The notes beneath the pieces were generated by a model. That model worked only from the letters and a program-made list of their open reading frames with translations, searched no databases and was not told the origin of the DNA. A DNA stretch of 64,000 nt from Microbacterium oleivorans (GTDB taxonomy: Bacteria > Actinomycetota > Actinomycetes > Actinomycetales > Microbacteriaceae), in contig NZ_CP058316.1 in the NCBI RefSeq assembly GCF_013389665.1, positions 2,480,001-2,544,000 of the forward strand, written 5' to 3'. The translations under genes and the position numbers were made by a program. Every line of letters starts with the position of its first letter. Position 1 is the first letter of the stretch. This document shows, piece after piece, positions 35,441 through 42,893 of the stretch.

Positions 35441-37125
35441 GCGTCGCGCGCCCGCCCCATCCAGCGACCGAGCTCGCGGCGCGAGCGCAGCTTCAGCCGC
35501 GACAGGATGTTGGCGACGTGGAAGTCGATCGTCTTCTTCGACAGGTAGAGGATCTCGGCGATCTCGGCGCTCGTGAAGCCCTCGGCGACGAGCTCGGCGA
35601 CGCGACGCTGTTGCGCCGTCAGGGCCGTGAGGGCGTCTCCGCTGGCGCGGGCGAGCTGGCCCGCCACATCCTCGATGATGCGGGTGCACAGCCGCACGAA
35701 TCCGTTCGCACCGATCGCCGCCAGCTCGACGCGCGCCTGCTCGTACGAACCCATGCCTTCGGTGGCGTCGCCGTAGAGCGACACGATGGTCCCGACCACG
35801 ATGCGCACCCACGTTCGACCGAGGGGGTCGTCCGCGTCGCTCACCTGCCCGCGTGAGCGGTGCGCCGCCGCCAGCGCGGATGCCGCGTCCCCCCGGATCT
35901 GCTCGAGCATCGCCACGTGCGCCCAATAGTAGGCGCTGTCGGCGGCCCCGGGCTCGTCGCCCCACGCCGTCACGAGCTCGCGGTAGCGGTCGGTACGTCC
36001 GAGGTTGCGCAGCGCCATGCCGCGCAGCGCCCGCCACTCGTGGTCGGTGAAGACGCGTCGCCATCCCGGTTCCTCGGCGTCGTCGAGCAGCCGGTTCATC
36101 CCGACCCAGTCCCGGGCGCCGATGGTGAGGGCGAGTCGTGCGTGGAGCAGGATCGTCTCGGCTTGGACGCTGGGCTGGACCGCGAGGGCGCGCGTCGCCT
36201 CGTCGATACGGGTCGCTGCGGCCGCCAGATCGCCGCCCGTGGCCGGTTCCAGCGTCTCGACGGCCGAGAGCAGGCTGTCCGTCCAGGCCGAGGACGGGCG
36301 CAGGCCGTCGCGCACCTGCCGCGCCGCGCGGCGGGCACCGACCCAGTCGCCCTGGCGGTACTTGACGTACGCCAGGCGCGCGTACGCCGACGCCTGCAGG
36401 TGCGAACGGGGCGCGAAGAGGGGGATGCCGCGCGCGATGCTGACCGCGCCCGCACCGAACTCCCCCCGGGCGGCGAGCACCTGCCCCATGGCCACCAGCG
36501 CGGGCCCGTGGTGCGAGCGCAGCAGATTGCGCGAACGGGGCCCGGCGAGAGCCGCCGCGAGGGAATCGAGACGCGCTGCGCCGTCGTACGTGTTCCATTC
36601 GATCAGGACGGCGGGCGCCATCATCCGGAACCACGCCGCCGTCACCGCGTCGATCTCGCCGTGACGATCGCGCGCCTCGCCGATGGCGCGTTCGGCGGCG
36701 GTGACGAACCACGCGGCATCCACCCAGCGAGCGCGGTCGACGAGGATCAGCGCGGCGCAGGACGCGAGCGCCGCGGCGAGGAGGTCGTCGTGGCCCTCGA
36801 GTCCGACGACGGCCGAGCGGACGGGGGCGACCACGCGCTCGGCGTCGCCGTCGGTGATCAGCGAGACGAACGCCAGACCGGCGTCGCGGACCGCGTCCGG
36901 GGGCAGGTCCCGCAGGGCGGCGGCGCGCGTGACCAGTTGGGGCTCGGTGAGCAGTTCGAGGTCGACGCGGAGGATCGGGGCGATGAGTCGGGAGTCGCCC
37001 CGGGCGGCGGCGAGGGCGAACAGCTCGTCGGCGAGCGTGGCCCAGTCCGACCGTGCCCACGCGTCCCGTGCTCGCGAGGGAGCGTCCTCGGGCAGCCCGT
37101 GCGCTCCCGCTTCGGGGTGGGACAT
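35383..37125 (-). CDS. LuxR-family transcriptional regulator with helical N-terminal region
   Basis: A 580-residue protein. The C-terminal LuxR HTH (about 500-560: LTAQQRRVAELVAEGFTSAEIAEILYLSKKTIDFHVANILSRLKLRSRRELG) is complete. The N-terminal 490 residues are alpha-helical and TPR-like in composition, with no Walker A, so it is not a full MalT-type STAND ATPase. The start ATG at 37125 follows GGAGG; an upstream ATG without a ribosome site is rejected. The last 58 bp overlap the 3' end of recQ on the opposite strand. The target genes are unknown. Confidence 0.85.
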   Translation of the reverse strand: MSHPEAGAHGLPEDAPSRARDAWARSDWATLADELFALAAARGDSRLIAPILRVDLELLTEPQLVTRAAALRDLPPDAVRDAGLAFVSLITDGDAERVVAPVRSAVVGLEGHDDLLAAALASCAALILVDRARWVDAAWFVTAAERAIGEARDRHGEIDAVTAAWFRMMAPAVLIEWNTYDGAARLDSLAAALAGPRSRNLLRSHHGPALVAMGQVLAARGEFGAGAVSIARGIPLFAPRSHLQASAYARLAYVKYRQGDWVGARRAARQVRDGLRPSSAWTDSLLSAVETLEPATGGDLAAAATRIDEATRALAVQPSVQAETILLHARLALTIGARDWVGMNRLLDDAEEPGWRRVFTDHEWRALRGMALRNLGRTDRYRELVTAWGDEPGAADSAYYWAHVAMLEQIRGDAASALAAAHRSRGQVSDADDPLGRTWVRIVVGTIVSLYGDATEGMGSYEQARVELAAIGANGFVRLCTRIIEDVAGQLARASGDALTALTAQQRRVAELVAEGFTSAEIAEILYLSKKTIDFHVANILSRLKLRSRRELGRWMGRARDAQAEASSPRSATSSIDRTL

Positions 37126-37494
37126 GCGGAGCCTCCTCGGGTGCGAACCGCCGGCGGCTCCCGCCCGCGGTTCGCCCCATGCTGACACAGGGCGGCCGTC
37201 GGGGACCGACGATTACCAGTTGCGTCGACGTCCCCCTGGGATCGGCTACCAGTTTCGCCCGTTCCGTTCCACGGGTGTCGTCGGCGGTGATTACCGTCGA
37301 TACGAGCGCGGCAGGGGCATGTCGGGTGGTGACGGTCGACTGGGGGGCGTCACCACCTCGCATGCCCGTCGCGCTCACGCACTTTCCAGGGATCCCTCCC
37401 TATGATGAGTCGGTCACGGGGGAGTGCCCTGTCTGCGACGTGCGGCGTCGCGACATCCGGGAGCACTCTCCACCGGCCCGTCGAGAGGACACCC
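37126..37494. promoter_or_regulatory. 369-bp divergent intergenic region with direct repeats and an LCP promoter
   Basis: There is no credible gene. TACCAGTTGCG (37214-37224) and TACCAGTTTCG (37247-37257) are direct repeats 33 bp apart, about three helical turns, and could bind an activator. TATGAT at 37401-37406 is a good -10 for the LCP gene; its start has GAGAGGA just upstream. The long leader of about 85 nt holds nothing else recognised. Confidence 0.5.
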
Positions 37495-38805
37495 GTGAGC
37501 GCACGTTCCGATGCGAAGGCGACCCGCCGACGCCGTCCCGTCGCGCGACATGGCGAACTGCGCTCGCCGAATCCCTTCATGCAGATGCTCGCGGTCTTCG
37601 GCGTGATGGTCGCCGTCGTCGCCGTCAGCGGCATCGCGGTGGGGGCGTTCGCCGTCTGGGATGCCGCTCGCTCCGTGTCCGACAACAGCATCGCCCTCGA
37701 GGGCGACGATGTCGGCCAGCTGCCGCCGTCCATCGGCGAGATCGAGGGCGGTGTGAACATGCTCATCGCCGGCACCGACTCGTGCGAGGGACAGGATCTC
37801 GCGCTCTTCCCGCGCTGCGGCGTCGACGACGACGGGCTCGAGCGCAACGACGTCACGATGCTGCTGCACATCAGCGACGAGCCGCGGCGCGTGACGGTCG
37901 TCTCGTTCCCCCGCGACATGATCGTGCCGATCCCCTCGTGCCCCGACGGCCAGGGCGGGCGGCACGCGGCGATGAGCGCGCAGATGATCAACTCGTCGTA
38001 TGGCTACGGCGGTCTGCCGTGCACCGTGCTCACCGTCGAGGAGCTCACGGGGATCGACATCCAGTTCGCGGCGTCCATCCGCTGGACCGGCGTCATCAAC
38101 ATGTCCGACGCCATCGGCGGCGTCGACGTCTGCGTCTCGCAGGACATCAGCGACCGCCACACCGGTCTGGACCTGACCGCCGGCACCCACACGCTCGTCG
38201 GTGCCGAGGCGCTGCAGTTCCTCCGCATCCGACACGGGATCGGCGACGGATCCGACCTCGCCCGCATCTCGAACCAGCAGCAGTTCATGAGCTCGATGGT
38301 CCGCAAGCTGCAGTCGGATGCCGTCCTCGCCAACCCGCAGGCCCTGTTCAGCATCGCCACGACCGCGCTCCAGCAGGTCAACAGCCAGCAGCTGCAGCTG
38401 AGCGAGTCGCTCGCGAGCCCCACCCGCATGGTGCAGATCGCCATGGCGGTCAAGGACGTCCCCTTCTCGGACATCAACTTCCTGCAGTACCCGACGACCT
38501 ATGCCTCGGACGGACTCCGGGTGCTGCCGAACACGACCTCCGCCGACGTGCTGTTCCAGGCGCTCGCCGAGAACAGGGCGATTCAGCTGACCGGCGATGC
38601 GAGCCAGGGGTACGGCGTGGAGGTCATCGGCGAGGCCGAGCAGCCCGCCGCACCGGCCCCCGGCGAGAGCGCCGCGCCCGAGGGCGAGACTCCCGACCCG
38701 AACGCCACCCAGGCGCCGGAGACCCCGACCGAGTACGTCGAACTGCCGAGCGACATCTCCGGCTCGAGCGCCGCGCAGGTCACCTGCACGGTGGCGGAGC
38801 AGTAA
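37495..38805 (+). CDS. LytR-CpsA-Psr (LCP) family cell-wall glycopolymer ligase
   Basis: A 436-residue membrane-anchored enzyme that transfers undecaprenyl-linked glycopolymers to peptidoglycan. A cationic N-terminus (ATRRRRPVARHG) precedes a single span at about 30-54, then an extracellular LCP domain from about 75 to 310: NMLIAGTDS, NDVTMLLHISDEPRRVTVVSFPRD, with the catalytic-type Asp/Arg, and ALQFLRIRHGIGDGSDLARISNQQQF. The tail is Pro/Glu rich. The start GTG at 37495 has GAGAGGA six bases upstream; earlier in-frame ATGs fall in the -10 element. It is likely to work with surface-glycan genes such as the 49-57 kb cluster (inference). Confidence 0.93.
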   Translation: MSARSDAKATRRRRPVARHGELRSPNPFMQMLAVFGVMVAVVAVSGIAVGAFAVWDAARSVSDNSIALEGDDVGQLPPSIGEIEGGVNMLIAGTDSCEGQDLALFPRCGVDDDGLERNDVTMLLHISDEPRRVTVVSFPRDMIVPIPSCPDGQGGRHAAMSAQMINSSYGYGGLPCTVLTVEELTGIDIQFAASIRWTGVINMSDAIGGVDVCVSQDISDRHTGLDLTAGTHTLVGAEALQFLRIRHGIGDGSDLARISNQQQFMSSMVRKLQSDAVLANPQALFSIATTALQQVNSQQLQLSESLASPTRMVQIAMAVKDVPFSDINFLQYPTTYASDGLRVLPNTTSADVLFQALAENRAIQLTGDASQGYGVEVIGEAEQPAAPAPGESAAPEGETPDPNATQAPETPTEYVELPSDISGSSAAQVTCTVAEQ

Positions 38806-38842
38806 GACGCCGGCTCGATTCGGAGCCTGCCTCGGAGCGGGC

Positions 38843-38848
38843 TATGAT
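38843..38848 (+). promoter_or_regulatory. Probable -10 of the tRNA-Ser(GCU) gene
   Basis: TATGAT, 38 nt before the tRNA 5' end. TTCGGA lies 18 nt upstream of it as a candidate -35. Confidence 0.5.
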
Positions 38849-38886
38849 TGCCGGGTGCATCCGCGCCGTCTCGCGTCGGATGCCGT

Positions 38887-38975
38887 GGAGACGTCGCATA
38901 GTCAGGCCTAGTGCACCACCCTGCTAAGGTGGAGTCCCCGTAAGGGGACCGAGGGTTCAAATCCCTCCGTCTCCG
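38887..38975 (+). tRNA. tRNA-Ser(GCU), island attachment site
   Basis: Acceptor GGAGACG (38887-38893) pairs with CGTCTCC (38968-38974), then discriminator G. The anticodon stem CCACC/GGTGG encloses CTGCTAA with anticodon GCT. The long variable arm GTCCCCGTAAGGGGAC and T-loop GTTCAAATC are standard for serine. It reads AGC/AGU. CCA is not encoded. Its 3' 20 bp plus one more base recur at 42376-42396, which marks it as the integration target of the inserted segment. The tRNA remains intact after insertion. Confidence 0.95.
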
Positions 38976-39052
38976 CTCTGAAAATCCCTGGTCAGGTTTC
39001 ATTTTCTCCGGCTTCTGCCGCGAAATCTGCCACTTCTGCCACATTCTCGGCA

Positions 39053-39187
39053 ATGTCCGCGTTCACCAAATCGACAGCCGGTCCTCGCGCGGCTGAACAG
39101 GCTGCACGTTTGGAGCTCAGTCGCACCACCGTTTCGCGCGTCCTAGGCGTTGATGTCGTGGATCGTGAACTCAAACGGGAGGAATGA
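39053..39187 (+). CDS. Small ORF (44 aa) coupled to the ECF sigma gene
   Basis: Encodes a 44-residue peptide whose centre, AEQAARLELSRTTVSRVLG, resembles a helix-turn-helix recognition segment. Its TGA overlaps the sigma-factor ATG (GAATGAG), so reading it would deliver ribosomes to the sigma gene. The frame is open upstream of the ATG too, so it could be the tail of a lost DNA-binding protein. There is no strong ribosome site. Whether it is a functional peptide, a coupling leader or debris is unresolved. Confidence 0.4.
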   Translation: MSAFTKSTAGPRAAEQAARLELSRTTVSRVLGVDVVDRELKREE

Positions 39188-39792
39188 GCAATACAGACGT
39201 GAGCACAGACAACGAGGTGATCGAACGTTCGGCGAATGAGCCGAGTGCGTTCGCACTGCTCTTCGATCGACATGCGCCGGCGATCTACCGCTACGCGGTG
39301 CAGCGACTCGAAGAGGGCAGTGCCGAGGACGTGATGTCGGAGACGTTCCTCGTCGCCTTCGAAAAGCGAGCGGCGTACGACCTCGCGATCGTCGATGCTC
39401 GCCCCTGGCTGTTCGGGATCGCCACCCGCCTGATGCGTAAGCGTGTGCGGCTGGAAGCGCGGGCATGGAAGGGCATGGTCGCGGATCTCGCGGCGCAGCT
39501 CTCGCCCGACATGATCGAGCAGGCGGGCGCGCGGTTGGACGCGGCACGGCTCACGCGGCGCTTGGCTTCGGCGCTGCGTGGCCTGCCCGCGTCCGATCGC
39601 GACACCCTGCTGCTGTATGCCTGGGGCGACCTCGATTACGCGGGTATCTCACGCGCTCTCGACGTGCCGATCGGCACCGTCCGCTCACGACTGAACCGTG
39701 CCCGCCGCATCCTGCGGACCGCGGCCGGCACGACCGATCCCGATCTGGAGAAGGAACATGGACGAGTTGACGCTGCTGCGCAACACGCGTAG
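39184..39792 (+). CDS. ECF-family RNA polymerase sigma factor
   Basis: A 202-residue sigma-70 family protein with region 2 (FALLFDRHAPAIYRYAVQRLEEGSAEDVMSETFLVAFEK, about 23-61) and region 4 (LPASDRDTLLLYAWGDLDYAGISRALDVPIGTVRSRLNRARRIL, about 133-176). Region 1 is absent, as in ECF factors. It is followed by, and overlaps by 35 bp, the gene for a single-span CU044_5270-type protein, a recurrent actinobacterial pairing in which the partner probably controls the sigma factor. It is part of the island at tRNA-Ser. The start ATG is at 39184. Confidence 0.92.
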   Translation: MSNTDVSTDNEVIERSANEPSAFALLFDRHAPAIYRYAVQRLEEGSAEDVMSETFLVAFEKRAAYDLAIVDARPWLFGIATRLMRKRVRLEARAWKGMVADLAAQLSPDMIEQAGARLDAARLTRRLASALRGLPASDRDTLLLYAWGDLDYAGISRALDVPIGTVRSRLNRARRILRTAAGTTDPDLEKEHGRVDAAAQHA

Positions 39793-40849
39793 CGAGACCG
39801 AACCCCCGGAAGCGGCGCTGAATCGGGGGAGGGCGGCGCTGCTGGCCGCAGCCGCCGGCCCTGTTCAGCAGCACACCAGCACGCCGAGTCGAGCGAAACG
39901 CGCCCGGCGTTTCGCGATCGGCGGACTGAGCACGGTCGGCGCCGCGGCACTGGTGGCGGGGCTCGTGCTGACGGACGTGGTCGGGTTCGCGGGGTGGCGC
40001 GGGGGCGCGGATGCTGCTGCCGCGACCGTCCTTGAGGAGGCGAGCGCCGCCGCGATCACCTCGATCGATCCCGTGGTGCAGCCCGGCCAGTACTTGAAGG
40101 TGAGTACGACGGGAGTGCATGTCGCAAGCGGCGGCATCGGTGATGTCGTGGCGTCGTACCAATATGCGTCGGACGACACCCTCTACCGCCCCGCAGATTC
40201 TTCTGATGACTGGGTGTGGGTGCGCGGTCCGCAGTCCATCGCGGCGACCTTCGGCCCGGCTTCCGAGGAGATGGCGAACGCGTGGTGGGACGCCGTCTCG
40301 TCCTCGTCGGATTCGTTCGAAGCAGGCGATCTCCTTCGGGCGCCGGGCGGAACCTTCTACGGGGGTGACGCTGGGGCGGGATTCGCCGACCTGGGTCAGC
40401 TTCCGCGCGATCCGTATCGTCTTCTCAACTACATCTACCGCGTCACCCTCGGGGCCGGCCCGTCGCCCGACACCGAGGCGCTTGTCTACATGGCCGACCG
40501 GCTGCGGATCGGGAACGTTCCTGCCGATTTGCGCGCCGCGATGTACAAGGCTGCGGCCATGATCCCGGGCGTCACGTTCGTCAGCGGTGAGGCCACCCTC
40601 GACGGCCGCACGGGGGTTGCGATCGGCCGCGTCGAGGACGCGTGGGGCACTCGGGTGGACATCATCATCGACCCCGATACCGGCACATTCATCGGCGATC
40701 GCGAGGTTCTCCTCCGGGACCAGGACGGAATCCCGGCGGGAACCGCCCTGAGATGGACCAGCGTCACCTCCTCCGTCGTCGACAAGGCGCCCGAGGGCGG
40801 ATCGGTATGCGGGAAGATGACCATCAACCCCGAGACCGGGCAATGCTGA
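39758..40849 (+). CDS. CU044_5270-type single-span membrane protein, putative sigma-factor partner
   Basis: A 363-residue protein. The cytoplasmic N-terminus of about 50 residues (MDELTLLRNTRSETEPPEAALNRGRAALL) is followed by one membrane span (RFAIGGLSTVGAAALVAGLVLTDVVGFAG, about 50-76) and an extracellular domain of about 280 residues ending with NPETGQC. This is the layout of proteins encoded directly after ECF sigma genes in actinobacteria. Anti-sigma activity is plausible but has no zinc-binding ASD signature, so it is not asserted. The start ATG at 39758 has GGAGAAGG immediately before it; it begins inside the sigma gene. Confidence 0.82.
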   Translation: MDELTLLRNTRSETEPPEAALNRGRAALLAAAAGPVQQHTSTPSRAKRARRFAIGGLSTVGAAALVAGLVLTDVVGFAGWRGGADAAAATVLEEASAAAITSIDPVVQPGQYLKVSTTGVHVASGGIGDVVASYQYASDDTLYRPADSSDDWVWVRGPQSIAATFGPASEEMANAWWDAVSSSSDSFEAGDLLRAPGGTFYGGDAGAGFADLGQLPRDPYRLLNYIYRVTLGAGPSPDTEALVYMADRLRIGNVPADLRAAMYKAAAMIPGVTFVSGEATLDGRTGVAIGRVEDAWGTRVDIIIDPDTGTFIGDREVLLRDQDGIPAGTALRWTSVTSSVVDKAPEGGSVCGKMTINPETGQC

Positions 40850-41354
40850 CGCGAACAGCCGTCGGAGCTGAACCGGCGAGCCTCATCCTGCCTCCGACAG
40901 AGTCGCTGGCGATCCCTCTCGATCCGCATCAGCCCGCTGTTGTGAGTGACAAGAGCTGACTTCACCTGATGCCGTGACGACGTGGCCCCTCGCGATCCGC
41001 GAGGGGCCACGACTTGTCCGAGGCTCGTTGTCCGGCGCCGACGCGACCGACGCGACCGATGCGCGGACGCGTGACCTGATCCGGCCCACGGAGGTGGATA
41101 GGTTGTGGCGCAAGGTGGCGCAGCAGATCATCGTGCGTCGCTTCACCGCGCGGCATCCCGCGATATCCGAGGCTGCGCTCGTCCTCACAGGCGAGTCGGC
41201 GCTCGAGGCGCTGGGGGAGCGTCTGGTCGGACGATCGGACACGGTTCACGGCTACCTACCGGCTGAAAGCGGACGATCAGTCCCGGGTAACCGGATACAT
41301 GGCGCCGCGCGCCCTCGTGCCGCACATGCGAGGATCGGAGTGGTTCGTCGGGCG
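40850..41354. other. 505-bp island segment without a confident gene
   Basis: It contains one strong hairpin (40982-41010) just downstream of the ECF operon. A plus-strand frame is open from GTG 40974 and carries VDRLWRKVAQQIIVRRF, then runs antisense into the Fic gene; it has no clear ribosome site, recognisable domain or consistent codon bias. It may be the remains of a gene lost when the island shrank. Confidence 0.4.
40982..41010 (+). terminator. Hairpin terminator after the ECF sigma operon
   Basis: A perfect 13-bp stem, GTGGCCCCTCGCG (40982-40994), pairs with 40998-41010 over a 3-nt loop. It lies 132 bp after the membrane-partner stop. Confidence 0.65.
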
Positions 41355-42026
41355 CTACTCGTCCGTCGGCGCGATCGAGAGTCGTCTGATCTCGTCGTCG
41401 GCCCAATCCTCGGTGCGGGAGGCATCTGGGGTGGTGACGATCTTGTCGAACATGCTGATGAGGGGGCCGAGGTCCTGTTGGTCGGAGCCGGCGCGGGCGG
41501 CGGAGTGGTTTTCTTCGCCGTGGACGGTTCGCCAGTCGAGTTGCCATCCGGCGGCGAGGGCGACGCGATTCCAATAGATGCGTTGCATCCGACCGTTCCC
41601 TTCCCGGAACGGGTGAATGTAGTTGATCTTCTCGTAGTGGTACGCGAGTTTGCGGACGAACTCGACGCGGGGGAGCCCTGCGAGGTGGCCGTCTTCGGCG
41701 AGCTCGGCGAAACAGAGTGCCGCGGCATGCTCGATGTAGCCGTGGGGGAGGAAGAACTCCGCGCCGGGGATGTTCTTGCGCACGTCGATCGTGCGGATCT
41801 GTCCGGCCCAGTCGTAGACGTCTTGGAAGAGGTGGAAGTGGATGCGCTGCAGCTCGGTCAGGTCGTTCGTCGCCGCGACCGGCTCTTCGACGAGTTGCAG
41901 TGCGCGGGCGAAGGAGAGGTCGGCTTCGGCCGCGGACAGCTCGTCAGAAGTCGTGATCCCCAGGAGGTTACGGAGGACGGCGGTTCCCGGGATGAGGTAC
42001 GGGTCGAGCGGTTCAGGAGAGGCCAT
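41355..42026 (-). CDS. Fic-family protein (AMP-transferase toxin)
   Basis: A 223-residue Fic/DOC protein that probably transfers AMP from ATP to a Tyr, Ser or Thr of target proteins, for example topoisomerases in the FicT class. The complete catalytic motif HPFREGNGRMQR is at 138-149, with the flap segment IPGAEFFLPHGYIEHA upstream. The active-site His138 and phosphate-binding loop are intact, so it should be active. The upstream gene on the same strand encodes a VbhA-like antitoxin and overlaps it by 14 bp. It is on the island. The start ATG is at 42026. The inhibitory helix is supplied in trans, so this is a class I Fic. Confidence 0.9.
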   Translation of the reverse strand: MASPEPLDPYLIPGTAVLRNLLGITTSDELSAAEADLSFARALQLVEEPVAATNDLTELQRIHFHLFQDVYDWAGQIRTIDVRKNIPGAEFFLPHGYIEHAAALCFAELAEDGHLAGLPRVEFVRKLAYHYEKINYIHPFREGNGRMQRIYWNRVALAAGWQLDWRTVHGEENHSAARAGSDQQDLGPLISMFDKIVTTPDASRTEDWADDEIRRLSIAPTDE

Positions 42027-42186
42027 ATCGAGAGCGGACCCGCTCCAGCAGCTCCGCTGAATCGATGGTGCCTGCGACGTAGGAGTCCGCGTCGGCGCGC
42101 GTTGCCGAGGTGACCGTAAGTCCTTCGATCTCGGCGCTGTGGATCGCCGCTTCGACCTGCTTCGCCCGCTCTTCTGTGATCGACAC
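42013..42186 (-). CDS. VbhA-like antitoxin of the Fic pair
   Basis: A 57-residue protein from GTG at 42186. It carries the Fic-inhibitory helix motif [ST]xxxE[GN]: Ser17-Ala-Glu-Ile-Glu21-Gly22 (ERAKQVEAAIHSAEIEGL). In VbhA this glutamate blocks the ATP gamma-phosphate site of the toxin. The start is chosen for the strong ribosome site GGGGAGG seven bases upstream; a longer frame begins at ATG 42213, but that ATG overlaps the -10 TAGAAT (minus strand, 42212-42217), so a transcript from it would start downstream. It is co-transcribed with and overlaps the toxin gene. Confidence 0.85.
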   Translation of the reverse strand: MSITEERAKQVEAAIHSAEIEGLTVTSATRADADSYVAGTIDSAELLERVRSRYGLS

Positions 42187-42375
42187 GCTTACCCTCCCCG
42201 CCTTCCTGACCATTCTAACGAGAGGGTCGGACTTCAGCTGGAAAGTGGCTTGGTCAGCAGCGGGCCGACTCGGAGTTCATGGTCGCGACTGATGGATGCT
42301 CCTCGCGGATGCCAGCGACGTCAGATTCCGCGGAATCATGCGGATTCAGTCCGTTTCGATCGACATCGGCGCGAT

Positions 42376-42396
42376 TTCAAATCCCTCCGTCTCCGC
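42376..42396 (+). repeat. Right attachment-site copy (3' end of tRNA-Ser)
   Basis: 21 bp identical to 38956-38976. Sequence upstream of it (gcgat) does not continue the tRNA, whereas sequence downstream leads straight into the terminator hairpin, as expected when an element inserts into the tRNA and regenerates its 3' end. Confidence 0.85.
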
Positions 42397-42400
42397 CACC

Positions 42401-42428
42401 CGAAAGCCCCGGTCCGCCGGGGCTTTCG
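42401..42428 (+). terminator. Displaced tRNA-Ser terminator
   Basis: CGAAAGCCCCGG (42401-42412) pairs perfectly with CCGGGGCTTTCG (42417-42428) over a 4-nt loop, followed by tcgtt. It lies 4 bp after the right attachment site and is the probable original tRNA-Ser(GCU) terminator. Confidence 0.8.
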
Positions 42429-42489
42429 TCGTTCCGCCCGCCCGCCCGCCTCCCGCGTCCGCTCCGCGATCGCGGACGCGGACGCCCGA

Positions 42490-42893
42490 TCAGCGGCGGG
42501 CGGGAGCGGCGGTCGAGGCGCACACGATCAGCTGCGAGCCGAGGGTGGCCGAGCGGCCGGGCGCGGTGCCGGCGATCGCCTCGGCGAGCAGATCGACCGC
42601 GAGCGCGCCGCAGCGGGCGATCGGCATGCGGACGGCGGTGCCCGGGTGTGACGGCGCCGGCCAGGTCGATGTCGTCGATCCCGACGATGCTGATGTCGTC
42701 GGGACAGGCGAGGCCGAGTTCCGAGAGCCCGGCCTCGAGGCCGAGCGCGATGAGGTCGTTGTAGGCGATGACGGCGGTCGCGCCGCTCGCCGCCGTCGGG
42801 GCCGCGGCGGCGCGTCGGCCCTGGATGGATGCCGCCTGGTGGCCGAGCCGGGTCAGCGTCACCTCGTGGCGGTCGCACGCCTGCTCGATGGTC
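42490..42893 (-). pseudogene. LacI-family regulator remnant (C-terminal part, frameshifted)
   Basis: On the minus strand from about 42893, the peptide HEVTLTRLGHQAASIQG then AVIAYNDLIALGLEAGLSELG and CPDDISIVGIDDIDLAGAVTP is the sensor domain of a LacI repressor. Near 42650 the frame shifts, and VRMPIARCGALAVDLLAEAIAG and QLIVCAS follow in another frame to a TGA at 42490. The DNA-binding half and start are missing; the sequence changes abruptly at 42893 into a truncated kinase on the other strand. It is non-functional. Confidence 0.8.

Larger units (their letters stand above)
38956..42396 (+). mobile_element. 3.4-kb mini genomic island inserted at tRNA-Ser(GCU), no integrase visible
   Basis: The two boundaries are identical 21-bp sequences starting TTCAAATCC and ending CTCCGC: 38956-38976 inside the tRNA 3' end, and 42376-42396. 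The right copy is followed by a perfect hairpin (42401-42428) that looks like the original tRNA terminator, now displaced. The cargo is a small ORF, an ECF sigma factor with membrane partner, an unassigned 500-bp stretch, and a Fic/VbhA-like toxin-antitoxin pair. Base composition is less GC-rich than the flanks, notably at 38977-39200. No integrase or excisionase gene is recognised, so it is a remnant or was mobilised in trans. Confidence 0.8.

Noticed and set aside
33545..37378. 1277-codon minus-strand open frame
   Set aside because: It is the antisense shadow of recQ plus an out-of-frame reading of the LuxR gene; composition is Arg-rich and no motif is present.
39698..39757. Upstream extension of the CU044_5270-type protein
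   Set aside because: The in-frame ATG at 39698 lies within the sigma gene without a ribosome site, whereas ATG 39758 follows GGAGAAGG directly.
38956..42396. Integrase or transposase on the island
   Set aside because: No tyrosine-recombinase R-H-R-Y pattern, serine-recombinase or DDE motif was found in any frame between the two attachment copies.
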